Shown here one piece after another: positions 28,304 to 33,801 of a DNA stretch of 33,842 nucleotides. The translations under genes and the position numbers were made by a program. Origin of the DNA: a virus; the IMG/VR virus record IMGVR_UViG_3300023170_002429, positions 1 to 33,842 of that record. One strand, 5' to 3'. Positions within the stretch are counted from its first letter, which is position 1; every line of letters begins with the position of its first letter. Under the pieces are notes generated by a model that made no database searches, was not told where the DNA came from, and saw only the letters and a list, made by a program, of their open reading frames with translations.

Positions 28304-29112
28304 TGGAAACTACTGTAATGGACAAGAACAAATCTTCTTACAAACTTAAAGGAATTGGACCTATCTATTACATCAATTTAGATGGCCAACCAGAGAGAAA
28401 GACCTATATGGAGGGAATGTTTAATCGTTGGGAAATTGACGACTATGAACGTATCTCTGCATATGACGGTAGAGATGATGACCTGAGTGACATTATCCAC
28501 GGAAGGTATCCCGCAAACATGTCTTCTGGGGAAGTTGGATGTGTAACGTCTCATTTAAAACTTCTTAAACATTATTTGGAAACTTCTGATTCTCCATATT
28601 GTATTGTTATGGAGGATGATGTTGATATTGAAGTTGCTAAGTATTGGAATTTTACTTGGAATCAATTTGTTGCCAGACTTCCGTATGATTACGATGTAGT
28701 TCAACTTGCAATTATTTGTCCAGGAACTCTTCATGTCAATCTACATCGTAGATTTGTTAATGATTTTTCTACGGCATGTTATATTATTACCAGACATCAT
28801 GCAGAAAAGGTAGTTAGACTTCATTGTCGTGGAGAAAAATATAAGTTGGACCATGCAATTAAACCTCGTGCTGTCGCAGATGATTTAATATATAACTCTG
28901 GAAATACTTTTTCTATCCCTCTATTTTTGTATAGGATTGAATTGGGTTCTTCTATTCATCCGGAACATATTGAAATTTTCCATAGAGGATCTCATGATGG
29001 ACTTAGGAATCTTTGGCATACAAAAGGATCCGATTTAGAAATTGATAGACTCATGGACTTTGATCCTTATCTGGGAAGAACTTCTGAAGCTCAACCACCA
29101 CAACAAAGCTAA
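28303..29112 (+). CDS. GT25-family (LPS biosynthesis) glycosyltransferase
   Basis: ATG 28303 shares a base with the previous stop; a TTG 24 bases earlier is unlikely. The 269-residue product has the GT25 start IGPIYYINLDGQPERKTYM, SAYDGRD, SSGEVGCVTSHLKLLKHYL, CIVMEDDVDIEV with the EDD motif, and DVVQLAIICPG and ACYIITRHHAEKV further on. GT25 members transfer galactose or other hexoses to LPS or protein hydroxylysine. It is one of six glycosyltransferases in the island and could build the core to which the GT10/GT11 enzymes add branches. Confidence 0.82.
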   Translation: METTVMDKNKSSYKLKGIGPIYYINLDGQPERKTYMEGMFNRWEIDDYERISAYDGRDDDLSDIIHGRYPANMSSGEVGCVTSHLKLLKHYLETSDSPYCIVMEDDVDIEVAKYWNFTWNQFVARLPYDYDVVQLAIICPGTLHVNLHRRFVNDFSTACYIITRHHAEKVVRLHCRGEKYKLDHAIKPRAVADDLIYNSGNTFSIPLFLYRIELGSSIHPEHIEIFHRGSHDGLRNLWHTKGSDLEIDRLMDFDPYLGRTSEAQPPQQS

Positions 29113-30179
29113 TGAAACTGTCAAAAATTCCTGGTTTAGGTAGATTTGGTGTTTTTATTGATGATATAGATCTCAACAATGTCACTGAAGAAGAATGGAT
29201 GGAAATTGGTAAAATCCATCTTGATTCTTTGGTGACTATTATTCGTGGTAATAATATAGATCATAAAACTTATTATGATTTAGTTTTAAAGTTTGGAGAT
29301 CCACGTTGGTTAAAACCACTTCAATTGTATAAAAAATATGGTAAACCAGTAAGACAACTACTTTTAAAGAGACTATTAGATGAGTCTGATCGTAATGATC
29401 TCTTAAATGATAAGAGATGGGTTGTTGATAGAAAGTGTCCTGGTATGCTTAGAATTACGCCCAAGAAAGACTCTGAAGGCAGGTCTATTGGACTTTTTGG
29501 TGATGGAGAATTGTACTGGCATAGTAATGAATGTGGTAGTTTAGCCTTTACTCCTGGTGTGGCTTTGATGGGAGTAGAAAATATGGTAGGGAGTTCTACT
29601 GGATTTTGTACAACCGTTGATTGGTATGAAAAACAATCTGAATCATTTAAAAGTGAATTGGATGAGATGGTACTAGTTCATAATTTTAGAACCAAACATA
29701 GAGAGTTTGATGATAAAAATCGATTATATCTAGAGACTATGGTCGGATATGACCAACAACAAACACATTATTATCACAGTAATCAGTGTCCAAATAAAAA
29801 TACAGAATTTCCATTAGTGATTAAAAGTCCTGGTGAAATAAAGGGCCTTCATTATACTCCATGGACAATAGATTATATTAAAGGAATGAGTAAAGAAGAG
29901 AGTACCAAACTTCTTACTAAAATCAGTGAAGAGTTATTTACCGAAGAATACATATACGAACACAAATATCAGGACGATCACGATATATTACTGTTTGACA
30001 ATAGTATTACTCTTCATAATAGATCCGTTGAAAATGGATCCGCTCCAGATAGATTGGGGTATAGAATTCAGTTTGATTATGATAAGTTAATTCAAAAACA
30101 ATATCAACCATTTCTGCAAAAAGATTTTGCAGAAAGAAGAATATCTGACATGAATGACCTACATTTTGCAATGGCTTGA
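29112..30179 (+). CDS. TauD/TfdA-like dioxygenase with Asn at the usual Asp position
   Basis: The 355-residue product begins with a TauD-like segment (IPGLGRFGVFIDDIDLNNV), continues with GELYWHSNECGSLAFTPGVAL, where the H-x-D metal motif appears as H-S-N followed by E, and LMGVENMVGSSTGFC. The C-terminal part has HYTPWTIDY, DHDILLFDNSITLHNR with the distal His and SAPDRLGYRIQFDY with the terminal Arg. Fold assignment to the 2OG-Fe(II) clavaminate synthase/TauD group is good; whether Asn or the next Glu serves as ligand is unclear. It is the last gene of the island and may hydroxylate a glycan part or small molecule. Early and late promoter signals for the next gene begin at its stop. Confidence 0.75.
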   Translation: MKLSKIPGLGRFGVFIDDIDLNNVTEEEWMEIGKIHLDSLVTIIRGNNIDHKTYYDLVLKFGDPRWLKPLQLYKKYGKPVRQLLLKRLLDESDRNDLLNDKRWVVDRKCPGMLRITPKKDSEGRSIGLFGDGELYWHSNECGSLAFTPGVALMGVENMVGSSTGFCTTVDWYEKQSESFKSELDEMVLVHNFRTKHREFDDKNRLYLETMVGYDQQQTHYYHSNQCPNKNTEFPLVIKSPGEIKGLHYTPWTIDYIKGMSKEESTKLLTKISEELFTEEYIYEHKYQDDHDILLFDNSITLHNRSVENGSAPDRLGYRIQFDYDKLIQKQYQPFLQKDFAERRISDMNDLHFAMA

Positions 30180-30209
30180 CATTAACCTAAAGTTAAGGTA
30201 ATATAAATA
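30176..30209 (+). promoter_or_regulatory. Overlapping early and late promoters of the porin-like gene
   Basis: TTGACA (30176-30181), 17 bases, TAATAT (30199-30204) is a sigma-70-type promoter; TATAAATA (30202-30209) is an exact late box. The late box begins three bases into the early -10, the same geometry as in front of psbA. TTGACA itself overlaps the stop of the TauD-like gene. Confidence 0.75.
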
Positions 30210-30383
30210 ACAAGACGTGACGTAATGTTACGTTTTACAACAAACCGAAGCCTCAACTACTCGCCTAGGTCTTGTTGCCCGAACCACTTAGTTGTGGTAC
30301 ATTATTAATCGCGGTCGGAAAGTCGAACCCGACCCGTCATCTGCGGGTAACCATTCCGCAAGTAAACTAACGAGGTATCTAAA
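30210..30383 (+). promoter_or_regulatory. Long structured 5' leader of the porin-like gene
   Basis: The roughly 170-base leader has no convincing ORF but several short inverted repeats: CCAC/GTGG near 30281-30297, GGTCGG/CCGACC near 30313-30335, CCCG/CGGG near 30333-30348 and GCGG/CCGC near 30345-30360, some mutually exclusive. Near its 5' end it has AATGTTACGTTT, matching AATGTAACGTTT at the same place in the psbA leader. The later CCGCAAGTAAA also resembles ACGCAAGTAAA there. It may stabilise or regulate the mRNA. Confidence 0.5.
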
Positions 30384-30740
30384 ATGATCAAATCCGTATT
30401 CGCAGCTGCCGCTGCTGCTCCCCTTTTCGCTGGTGCTGCGTTTGCAGGGCCTTACGTTAACATCGAAGCCAACTCTGGTTTCGCTGGTAGCGACTACACC
30501 GGAACCACCACTGACTTCCATGTAGGTTACGAAGGCACCTCTGGTGCTGCTGCCTGGTACATCCAGGGTGGCCCTTCGGTTGTCAGCCCCGACGGTGGCG
30601 CTGCTGAGACCAAGTTCTCTGCTAAGACTGGCGGTTCTATCGCCGCTACCGATCGTCTTGGTGTTTATGGCGAAATCTCCTTCGTCAACGGTACGACCAA
30701 TTCGTACGGCACCAAAGCTGGTCTGAAGTACAGCTTCTGA
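30384..30740 (+). CDS. Exported porin-like / beta-barrel-type small protein
   Basis: The 118-residue product has a signal peptide (MIKSVFAAAAAAPLFAGAAF then AG) and a mature part of alternating polar and hydrophobic residues ending in Phe (AGLKYSF), which is the classic C-terminal signature of outer-membrane beta-strand proteins. It is far shorter than a full porin, so it may be a small barrel or a fragment-like paralogue. The gene is visibly more GC-rich than its neighbours with many C-ending codons, as in highly expressed or host-derived genes. It has its own early/late promoter pair, a long leader and its own terminator, so it is a strongly expressed single-gene unit. Confidence 0.72.
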   Translation: MIKSVFAAAAAAPLFAGAAFAGPYVNIEANSGFAGSDYTGTTTDFHVGYEGTSGAAAWYIQGGPSVVSPDGGAAETKFSAKTGGSIAATDRLGVYGEISFVNGTTNSYGTKAGLKYSF

Positions 30741-30760
30741 TAATCTGATCAGATAAAACT

Positions 30761-30786
30761 GAGGGGTGAGATTCCCCTCTTTTTTT
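30761..30786 (+). terminator. Rho-independent terminator after the porin-like gene
   Basis: GAGGGG (30761-30766), a 7-base loop, CCCCTC (30774-30779) and seven T. A separate perfect palindrome ATCTGATCAGAT (30743-30754) lies just upstream after the stop codon. The next small ORF starts on the base after the T run. Confidence 0.9.
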
Positions 30787-30966
30787 ATGATTAAAAAAAT
30801 TCTCTTTCATCCAGTTACGCACTTCAATCTTTTGGTTGTTGGGTTTCTAGTTTTGATTCAGGGTATGCACATGCACGCTCACTATACAATGGATATAGAT
30901 GTTGATTCGTATGTATATAATTTTTGTAGAAAAAACGTAGAGAAATGTCAGAGATTCATAAAGTAA
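30787..30966 (+). CDS. 59-residue one-helix membrane protein
   Basis: MIKKILFHPVTHFNLLVVGF begins a peptide with one membrane helix (LLVVGFLVLIQGM), a His/Met-rich patch (HMHAHYTMD) and a polar tail with two Cys. Its ATG follows the T run of the preceding terminator immediately, so its own transcript is unclear and it may depend on read-through. Plausible but modestly supported; function unknown. Confidence 0.45.
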   Translation: MIKKILFHPVTHFNLLVVGFLVLIQGMHMHAHYTMDIDVDSYVYNFCRKNVEKCQRFIK

Positions 30967-30993
30967 TAATTTAAACAGTAATCGTTACTACAA

Positions 30994-31020
30994 AGGAGCC
31001 CTTGACAGGGTTCCTTTTTT
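30994..31020 (+). terminator. Rho-independent terminator with a -35 box in its loop
   Basis: A 9-bp stem (AGGAGCCCT with AGGGTTCCT, one G-T pair) with a TGAC loop is followed by six T. The loop and flanks carry TTGACA, the -35 of the next promoter, so the end of one unit and the start of the next share the same bases. Confidence 0.88.
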
Positions 31021-31030
31021 ACTATATAAT
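31002..31030 (+). promoter_or_regulatory. Perfect-consensus sigma-70-type promoter for the hli cluster
   Basis: TTGACA (31002-31007), exactly 17 bases, TATAAT (31025-31030). It overlaps the terminator at 30994-31020. The predicted start is about 20 bases before the first hli ATG. A perfect consensus implies strong early transcription by host RNA polymerase. Confidence 0.9.
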
Positions 31031-31057
31031 ATGTAAAGATTTACAACAATATGTGAC

Positions 31058-31261
31058 ATGACTGTAACAACTAACGAATATGGCCAACAAAATATGTTCG
31101 CCAAAGAACCTCAAATGGTTGTGGAAGAGTACAACCGCAAGGGTCTCTTCTCCCCAATGCAACAACGTGAAATGTACAATGGTCGTTGGGCAATGATGGG
31201 TATTGTTATGGGCTTCGTCGCCTATGCCATCAACGGCAAATTCTTCTTTGGTATCTTCTGA
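31058..31261 (+). CDS. hli: High-light-inducible protein (Hli/HLIP)
   Basis: The 67-residue product has the chlorophyll-binding one-helix motif of high-light-inducible proteins: REMYNGRWAMMGIVMGFVAY, with the conserved E-x-x-N-G-R-x-A-M-x-G residues, then INGKFFFGIF. Hli proteins bind chlorophyll and carotenoid and protect photosystem II in cyanobacteria; cyanophage copies are thought to help during infection. It is the first gene after a perfect promoter and heads a run of tiny genes including a second hli. Confidence 0.93.
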   Translation: MTVTTNEYGQQNMFAKEPQMVVEEYNRKGLFSPMQQREMYNGRWAMMGIVMGFVAYAINGKFFFGIF

Positions 31262-31269
31262 GACAGACA

Positions 31270-31356
31270 ATGATTTCATCTTTATTTACAATTACTTCTG
31301 TTGCCTTCTTTGTATTGTTGGCATATTCTGTAGAGAAAGTGTGTGAAACCTATTGA
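31270..31356 (+). CDS. 28-residue membrane peptide
   Basis: MISSLFTITSVAFFVLLAYS then VEKVCETY is a single hydrophobic helix, the size of the small photosystem subunits, but I see no diagnostic match. It lies 8 bases after the hli stop and shares a base with the next ATG. Confidence 0.5.
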   Translation: MISSLFTITSVAFFVLLAYSVEKVCETY

Positions 31357-31505
31357 TGTCTAATGAAAATGCCTTGTGGGAAGACATGAGGAAACTTAAT
31401 GCCCTATACGAAGAACTCTGCTGGGGGCACGATGATGAACTAGTATTCACTCACGAAAATGGCAGAGTCGTTATTTACAACAAATCACTGGAGAAAGAAC
31501 AATGA
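31356..31505 (+). CDS. 49-residue soluble protein, unknown
   Basis: MSNENALWEDMRKLNALYEE is followed by LCWGHDDELVFTHENGRVVI and a basic end. It is acidic and mixed alpha/beta. It shares bases with the membrane peptide upstream and with the second hli downstream (ATGA overlap), so it is translated as part of the hli cluster. Confidence 0.6.
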   Translation: MSNENALWEDMRKLNALYEELCWGHDDELVFTHENGRVVIYNKSLEKEQ

Positions 31506-31621
31506 AATTTGGATTCACCCCTGAGGCCGAGATCCTCAACGCCCGTGCTGCAATGATTGGTTTTGTTGCTGCCGTCGGTTCCTACCTCACCACTGGACAG
31601 ATCATTCCTGGAGTATGGTGA
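31502..31621 (+). CDS. hli: Short high-light-inducible protein
   Basis: The 39-residue product is a minimal Hli: FTPEAEILNARAAMIGFVAA, with E-x-x-N-A-R-A-A-M-x-G (Ala for the usual Gly after Asn), then VGSYLTTGQIIPGVW, close to the typical cyanobacterial TTGQIIPG ending. It would form one chlorophyll-binding transmembrane helix that pairs with another. It is coupled to genes on both sides. Confidence 0.92.
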   Translation: MKFGFTPEAEILNARAAMIGFVAAVGSYLTTGQIIPGVW

Positions 31622-31749
31622 TGATTCTCCTAGCAACTATGATGCTGGGAGCATGGATTCTCATTAGTGCTATTGGCTCCGCTAATGACACTGACGATGA
31701 CGACGACATGGATGGGGGTATGATGATTCCCGCATATAACCCCATCTAG
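31621..31749 (+). CDS. 42-residue membrane-anchored acidic peptide
   Basis: MILLATMMLGAWILISAIGS is a membrane or signal-like helix, followed by NDTDDDDDMDGG and a hydrophobic end MMIPAYNPI. Its ATG uses the last base of the hli stop. The Asp run suggests a cation-binding or simply charged linker. No family recognised. Confidence 0.5.
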   Translation: MILLATMMLGAWILISAIGSANDTDDDDDMDGGMMIPAYNPI

Positions 31750-31753
31750 TCTG

Positions 31754-31782
31754 TTGACTTCTTAAGATTTTCTTGATAAACT
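31754..31782 (+). promoter_or_regulatory. Sigma-70-type promoter for the ferredoxin unit
   Basis: TTGACT (31754-31759), 17 bases, TAAACT (31777-31782), 24 bases before the ferredoxin ATG. It starts 5 bases after the previous stop. Confidence 0.65.
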
Positions 31783-31806
31783 TTTTACTGTCGTTTACTT
31801 CAAATC

Positions 31807-32100
31807 ATGACTACATATAACGTCACCTTCCAAACTCCCGATGGTACTGAAACTACGGTTGAATGTGCTGACGATCAATACATCCTTGAAGCTGCAGAAG
31901 AAGCAGGTATTGACCTCCCTTACTCATGTAAAGCAGGTGCTTGTTCAGCTTGTGCAGGAAAACTCATCTCTGGTTCCGTAGACAACAGCGATCAATCCTT
32001 CTTGGATGATGAACAGATGGATGAAGGTTTCATCTTGACTTGTGTTGCCTATCCGACTAGTGATTGTACCATTCTTACCGAACAAGAGGAGAACCTGTGA
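31807..32100 (+). CDS. petF: Plant-type [2Fe-2S] ferredoxin
   Basis: The 97-residue product is a normal-length photosynthetic ferredoxin: [20 protein letters not shown], then [17 protein letters not shown] with the C-x4-C-x2-C cluster ligands, and [14 protein letters not shown] with the fourth ligand. It carries electrons from photosystem I to reductases; in cyanophages it may feed biliverdin reductases or ribonucleotide reductase. It has its own promoter. The next gene starts at a GTG overlapping its stop. Confidence 0.96.
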   Translation: MTTYNVTFQTPDGTETTVECADDQYILEAAEEAGIDLPYSCKAGACSACAGKLISGSVDNSDQSFLDDEQMDEGFILTCVAYPTSDCTILTEQEENL

Positions 32101-32402
32101 CTGGAAATCTTGAACCTGAAGAACGAGTAATGTCTCAACCAGGTATCATTGAACAGATTTCTACAATTGTTGAAAAACTTGGGTGGGAAACTGGAGATGA
32201 TATCTCCGTAGATATCGGTGGTACTGTCGTATCTGGTATCAACCAAGGTGAAAACTATAATGAAAAATGGGCAACACCTTATGGTGTTCGCAAGTACAAC
32301 AAAGATGCGTTCATCGTGATTAAGAATCTATCACGGACGCCCTTTGAACCAAGTAAACCTAATCCTGAATTAAAAGCTAAACATGCCTCAACTGACTCCT
32401 GA
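32097..32402 (+). CDS. Conserved-looking small protein after ferredoxin, unknown
   Basis: I start at GTG 32097, which overlaps the ferredoxin stop (GTGA) and follows GAGGAG at good distance; an internal ATG at 32130 is the alternative. The 101-residue product has a helical start ([20 protein letters not shown]), a strand-rich middle ([20 protein letters not shown]), [17 protein letters not shown] and a polar tail. No domain recognised. Its 3' end overlaps the peroxiredoxin gene by 20 bases. Confidence 0.6.
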   Translation: MTGNLEPEERVMSQPGIIEQISTIVEKLGWETGDDISVDIGGTVVSGINQGENYNEKWATPYGVRKYNKDAFIVIKNLSRTPFEPSKPNPELKAKHASTDS

Positions 32403-32916
32403 AGAAAAATCTGTAGTCCCTTCAGTGGACTTTATGTTCCGTGAAGACGGAGAGTTTGTGACTCGTTCTACCGAGGAACTCTTCAACGGAAAGAAAGTAG
32501 TTCTGTTTGCCCTTCCTGGTGCATTCACTCCTACTTGTAGTGCTTACCAACTCCCTGGTTATGAATCCTTCTATGACATGTTCGCAGAAGCAGGTGTTGA
32601 CGAGATCTATTGTCTGTCTGTCAATGATGCCTTTGTGATGAATGCATGGGCAAAAGATCAGAACATTGAGAAAGTCAAACTGATCCCCGATGGTAATGGT
32701 GAATTCACGACTGCTATGGGTATGCTTGTGAAGAAATTCAATCTTGGATTTGCATCTCGTTCCTGGCGTTATGCCATGGTTGTTAATGATGGTGTGATCG
32801 AACAGATCTTCATGGAAGATGGTAAAGAAGATAACGCTTCTGAAGATCCTTATAATTGGTCTTCTCCGGAAAAAGTGTTAGAATATGTGAGGACTTCTGT
32901 TCTTACAACTGCTTGA
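32383..32916 (+). CDS. Peroxiredoxin (Prx5/hybrid-type AhpC-TSA family)
   Basis: The 177-residue product has the peroxiredoxin active site FALPGAFTPTCSAYQLPGYE, with the P-x3-T-x2-C motif and peroxidatic Cys near residue 51, then EIYCLSVNDAFVMNAWAKDQ and KLIPDGNGEFTTAMGM, matching the Prx5-like group found in cyanobacteria and plants. It reduces hydrogen peroxide and alkyl hydroperoxides with thiol donors. Beside hli, ferredoxin and psbA, it would limit oxidative damage from continued photosynthesis. No glutaredoxin domain is fused. Confidence 0.9.
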   Translation: MPQLTPEEKSVVPSVDFMFREDGEFVTRSTEELFNGKKVVLFALPGAFTPTCSAYQLPGYESFYDMFAEAGVDEIYCLSVNDAFVMNAWAKDQNIEKVKLIPDGNGEFTTAMGMLVKKFNLGFASRSWRYAMVVNDGVIEQIFMEDGKEDNASEDPYNWSSPEKVLEYVRTSVLTTA

Positions 32917-32925
32917 TATAAAAAT

Positions 32926-33489
32926 ATGGCTGCTTCCCTTACCCTTGAAGACCTGAATACATATGCAACTAAACTTGAAAATTTGGTTGAAGATGTAAAT
33001 GAATATTCTACTTTTATTGAAACTGGTACTTCTTATGGTGCCAGTATCAACTCCATCTTTCGTTATTTTAAAAAGATATGGACTGTAGAATTATCTGAAG
33101 AACTTTACGCATTTGCAAAACCCCTTACAGATTCTATTCCACATTGCACTCATATCCGTGGTGATAGTTTAATTGAACTTCCAAAGTATCTGAATAGTAT
33201 CACTGAGAATGACAAGGCATTCTTTTGGTTAGATGCTCATTACTCTTCTGGTAACACTGCAAGAAATCATCTTGATGTTCCTCTCATTGAGGAGTGTGTT
33301 TTGATTGATAAACACTATAAAGGTGAAAGTGCAATCGTAGTTATCGATGATGTCAGACTCTTTGGTACTAATGAAAATGAAGACTGGAGTTACGTCAGCG
33401 AAGAAGGTGTAAGAAAGTCATTTGAAAATTTTGAAATTAAATTTTTCGAAATAATCCAAGATAGACTTCTACTTTATATTCAAAAATAA
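32926..33489 (+). CDS. SAM-dependent methyltransferase-like protein
   Basis: The 187-residue product has STFIETGTSYGASINSIF as a SAM-binding first strand and loop, IWTVELSEELYAFAKPL as the second strand, HIRGDSLIELPKYL, then AFFWLDAHYSSGNT and AIVVIDDVRLFG. The pattern is that of class I methyltransferase-like proteins common in phage and polysaccharide clusters. It starts 9 bases after the peroxiredoxin stop and ends directly before a terminator. Substrate unknown. Confidence 0.65.
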   Translation: MAASLTLEDLNTYATKLENLVEDVNEYSTFIETGTSYGASINSIFRYFKKIWTVELSEELYAFAKPLTDSIPHCTHIRGDSLIELPKYLNSITENDKAFFWLDAHYSSGNTARNHLDVPLIEECVLIDKHYKGESAIVVIDDVRLFGTNENEDWSYVSEEGVRKSFENFEIKFFEIIQDRLLLYIQK

Positions 33490-33493
33490 AGAC

Positions 33494-33522
33494 AAACCTC
33501 CACTTGACCGTGGGGGTTTTTT
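33494..33522 (+). terminator. Rho-independent terminator with TTGACC in its loop
   Basis: A 7-bp stem (CCTCCAC 33497-33503 with GTGGGGG 33510-33516, one G-T pair), extendable by A-T pairs, with a TTGACC loop and six T. It closes the ferredoxin-peroxiredoxin-methyltransferase unit. Confidence 0.9.
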
Positions 33523-33532
33523 ATTGTATATT
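33504..33532 (+). promoter_or_regulatory. Promoter whose -35 is the terminator loop
   Basis: TTGACC (33504-33509), 17 bases, TATATT (33527-33532). It repeats the terminator/promoter overlay seen at 30994-31030. A transcript would start near 33539 and run through a short imperfect dyad (GTCCC near 33558 with GGGAC near 33583) into the psbA promoter region. It may give a longer psbA mRNA or a short RNA. Confidence 0.55.
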
Positions 33533-33587
33533 AGCCATGTCTTCGGGTTTCGCCCCTGTCCCCAAATGGGAATCCCCAAATTGGGAC

Positions 33588-33621
33588 TTGACAGGTGGTG
33601 AAAACCGTAGTATTATAAATA
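33588..33621 (+). promoter_or_regulatory. Overlapping early and late promoters of psbA
   Basis: TTGACA (33588-33593), 17 bases, TATTAT (33611-33616) is a strong early promoter; TATAAATA (33614-33621) is an exact late box starting three bases into the -10. The arrangement matches that at 30176-30209 and implies psbA expression both early and late. Confidence 0.82.
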
Positions 33622-33801
33622 CATCAACACGTTAAGGAATGTAACGTTTCTTAAATTAGTTGTAACACTTGTGGAAAAGGGTCTAACCACCTTACCGAGG
33701 CTACGCAAGTAAAAGACGCCTCTTATATCTCTGTCTGAGGGTGACAGAGAAATAAGTACCTCCACCATTTCCCTGATGGACTTACTTACTTTTTCAAAAC
33801 A
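33622..33801 (+). promoter_or_regulatory. Structured 5' leader of psbA
   Basis: The 180-base leader has no credible ORF. It shows ACGTT/AACGT near 33630-33650, GAGGC/GCCTC near 33699-33722, and a perfect 8-bp hairpin TCTCTGTC/GACAGAGA near 33728-33751. A conserved RNA called PhotoRC-II is known upstream of psbA in cyanophage and marine DNA; this leader is a candidate, but I cannot verify the match. With the terminator and promoters before it, it fills the 312-base gap between genes. Confidence 0.55.
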
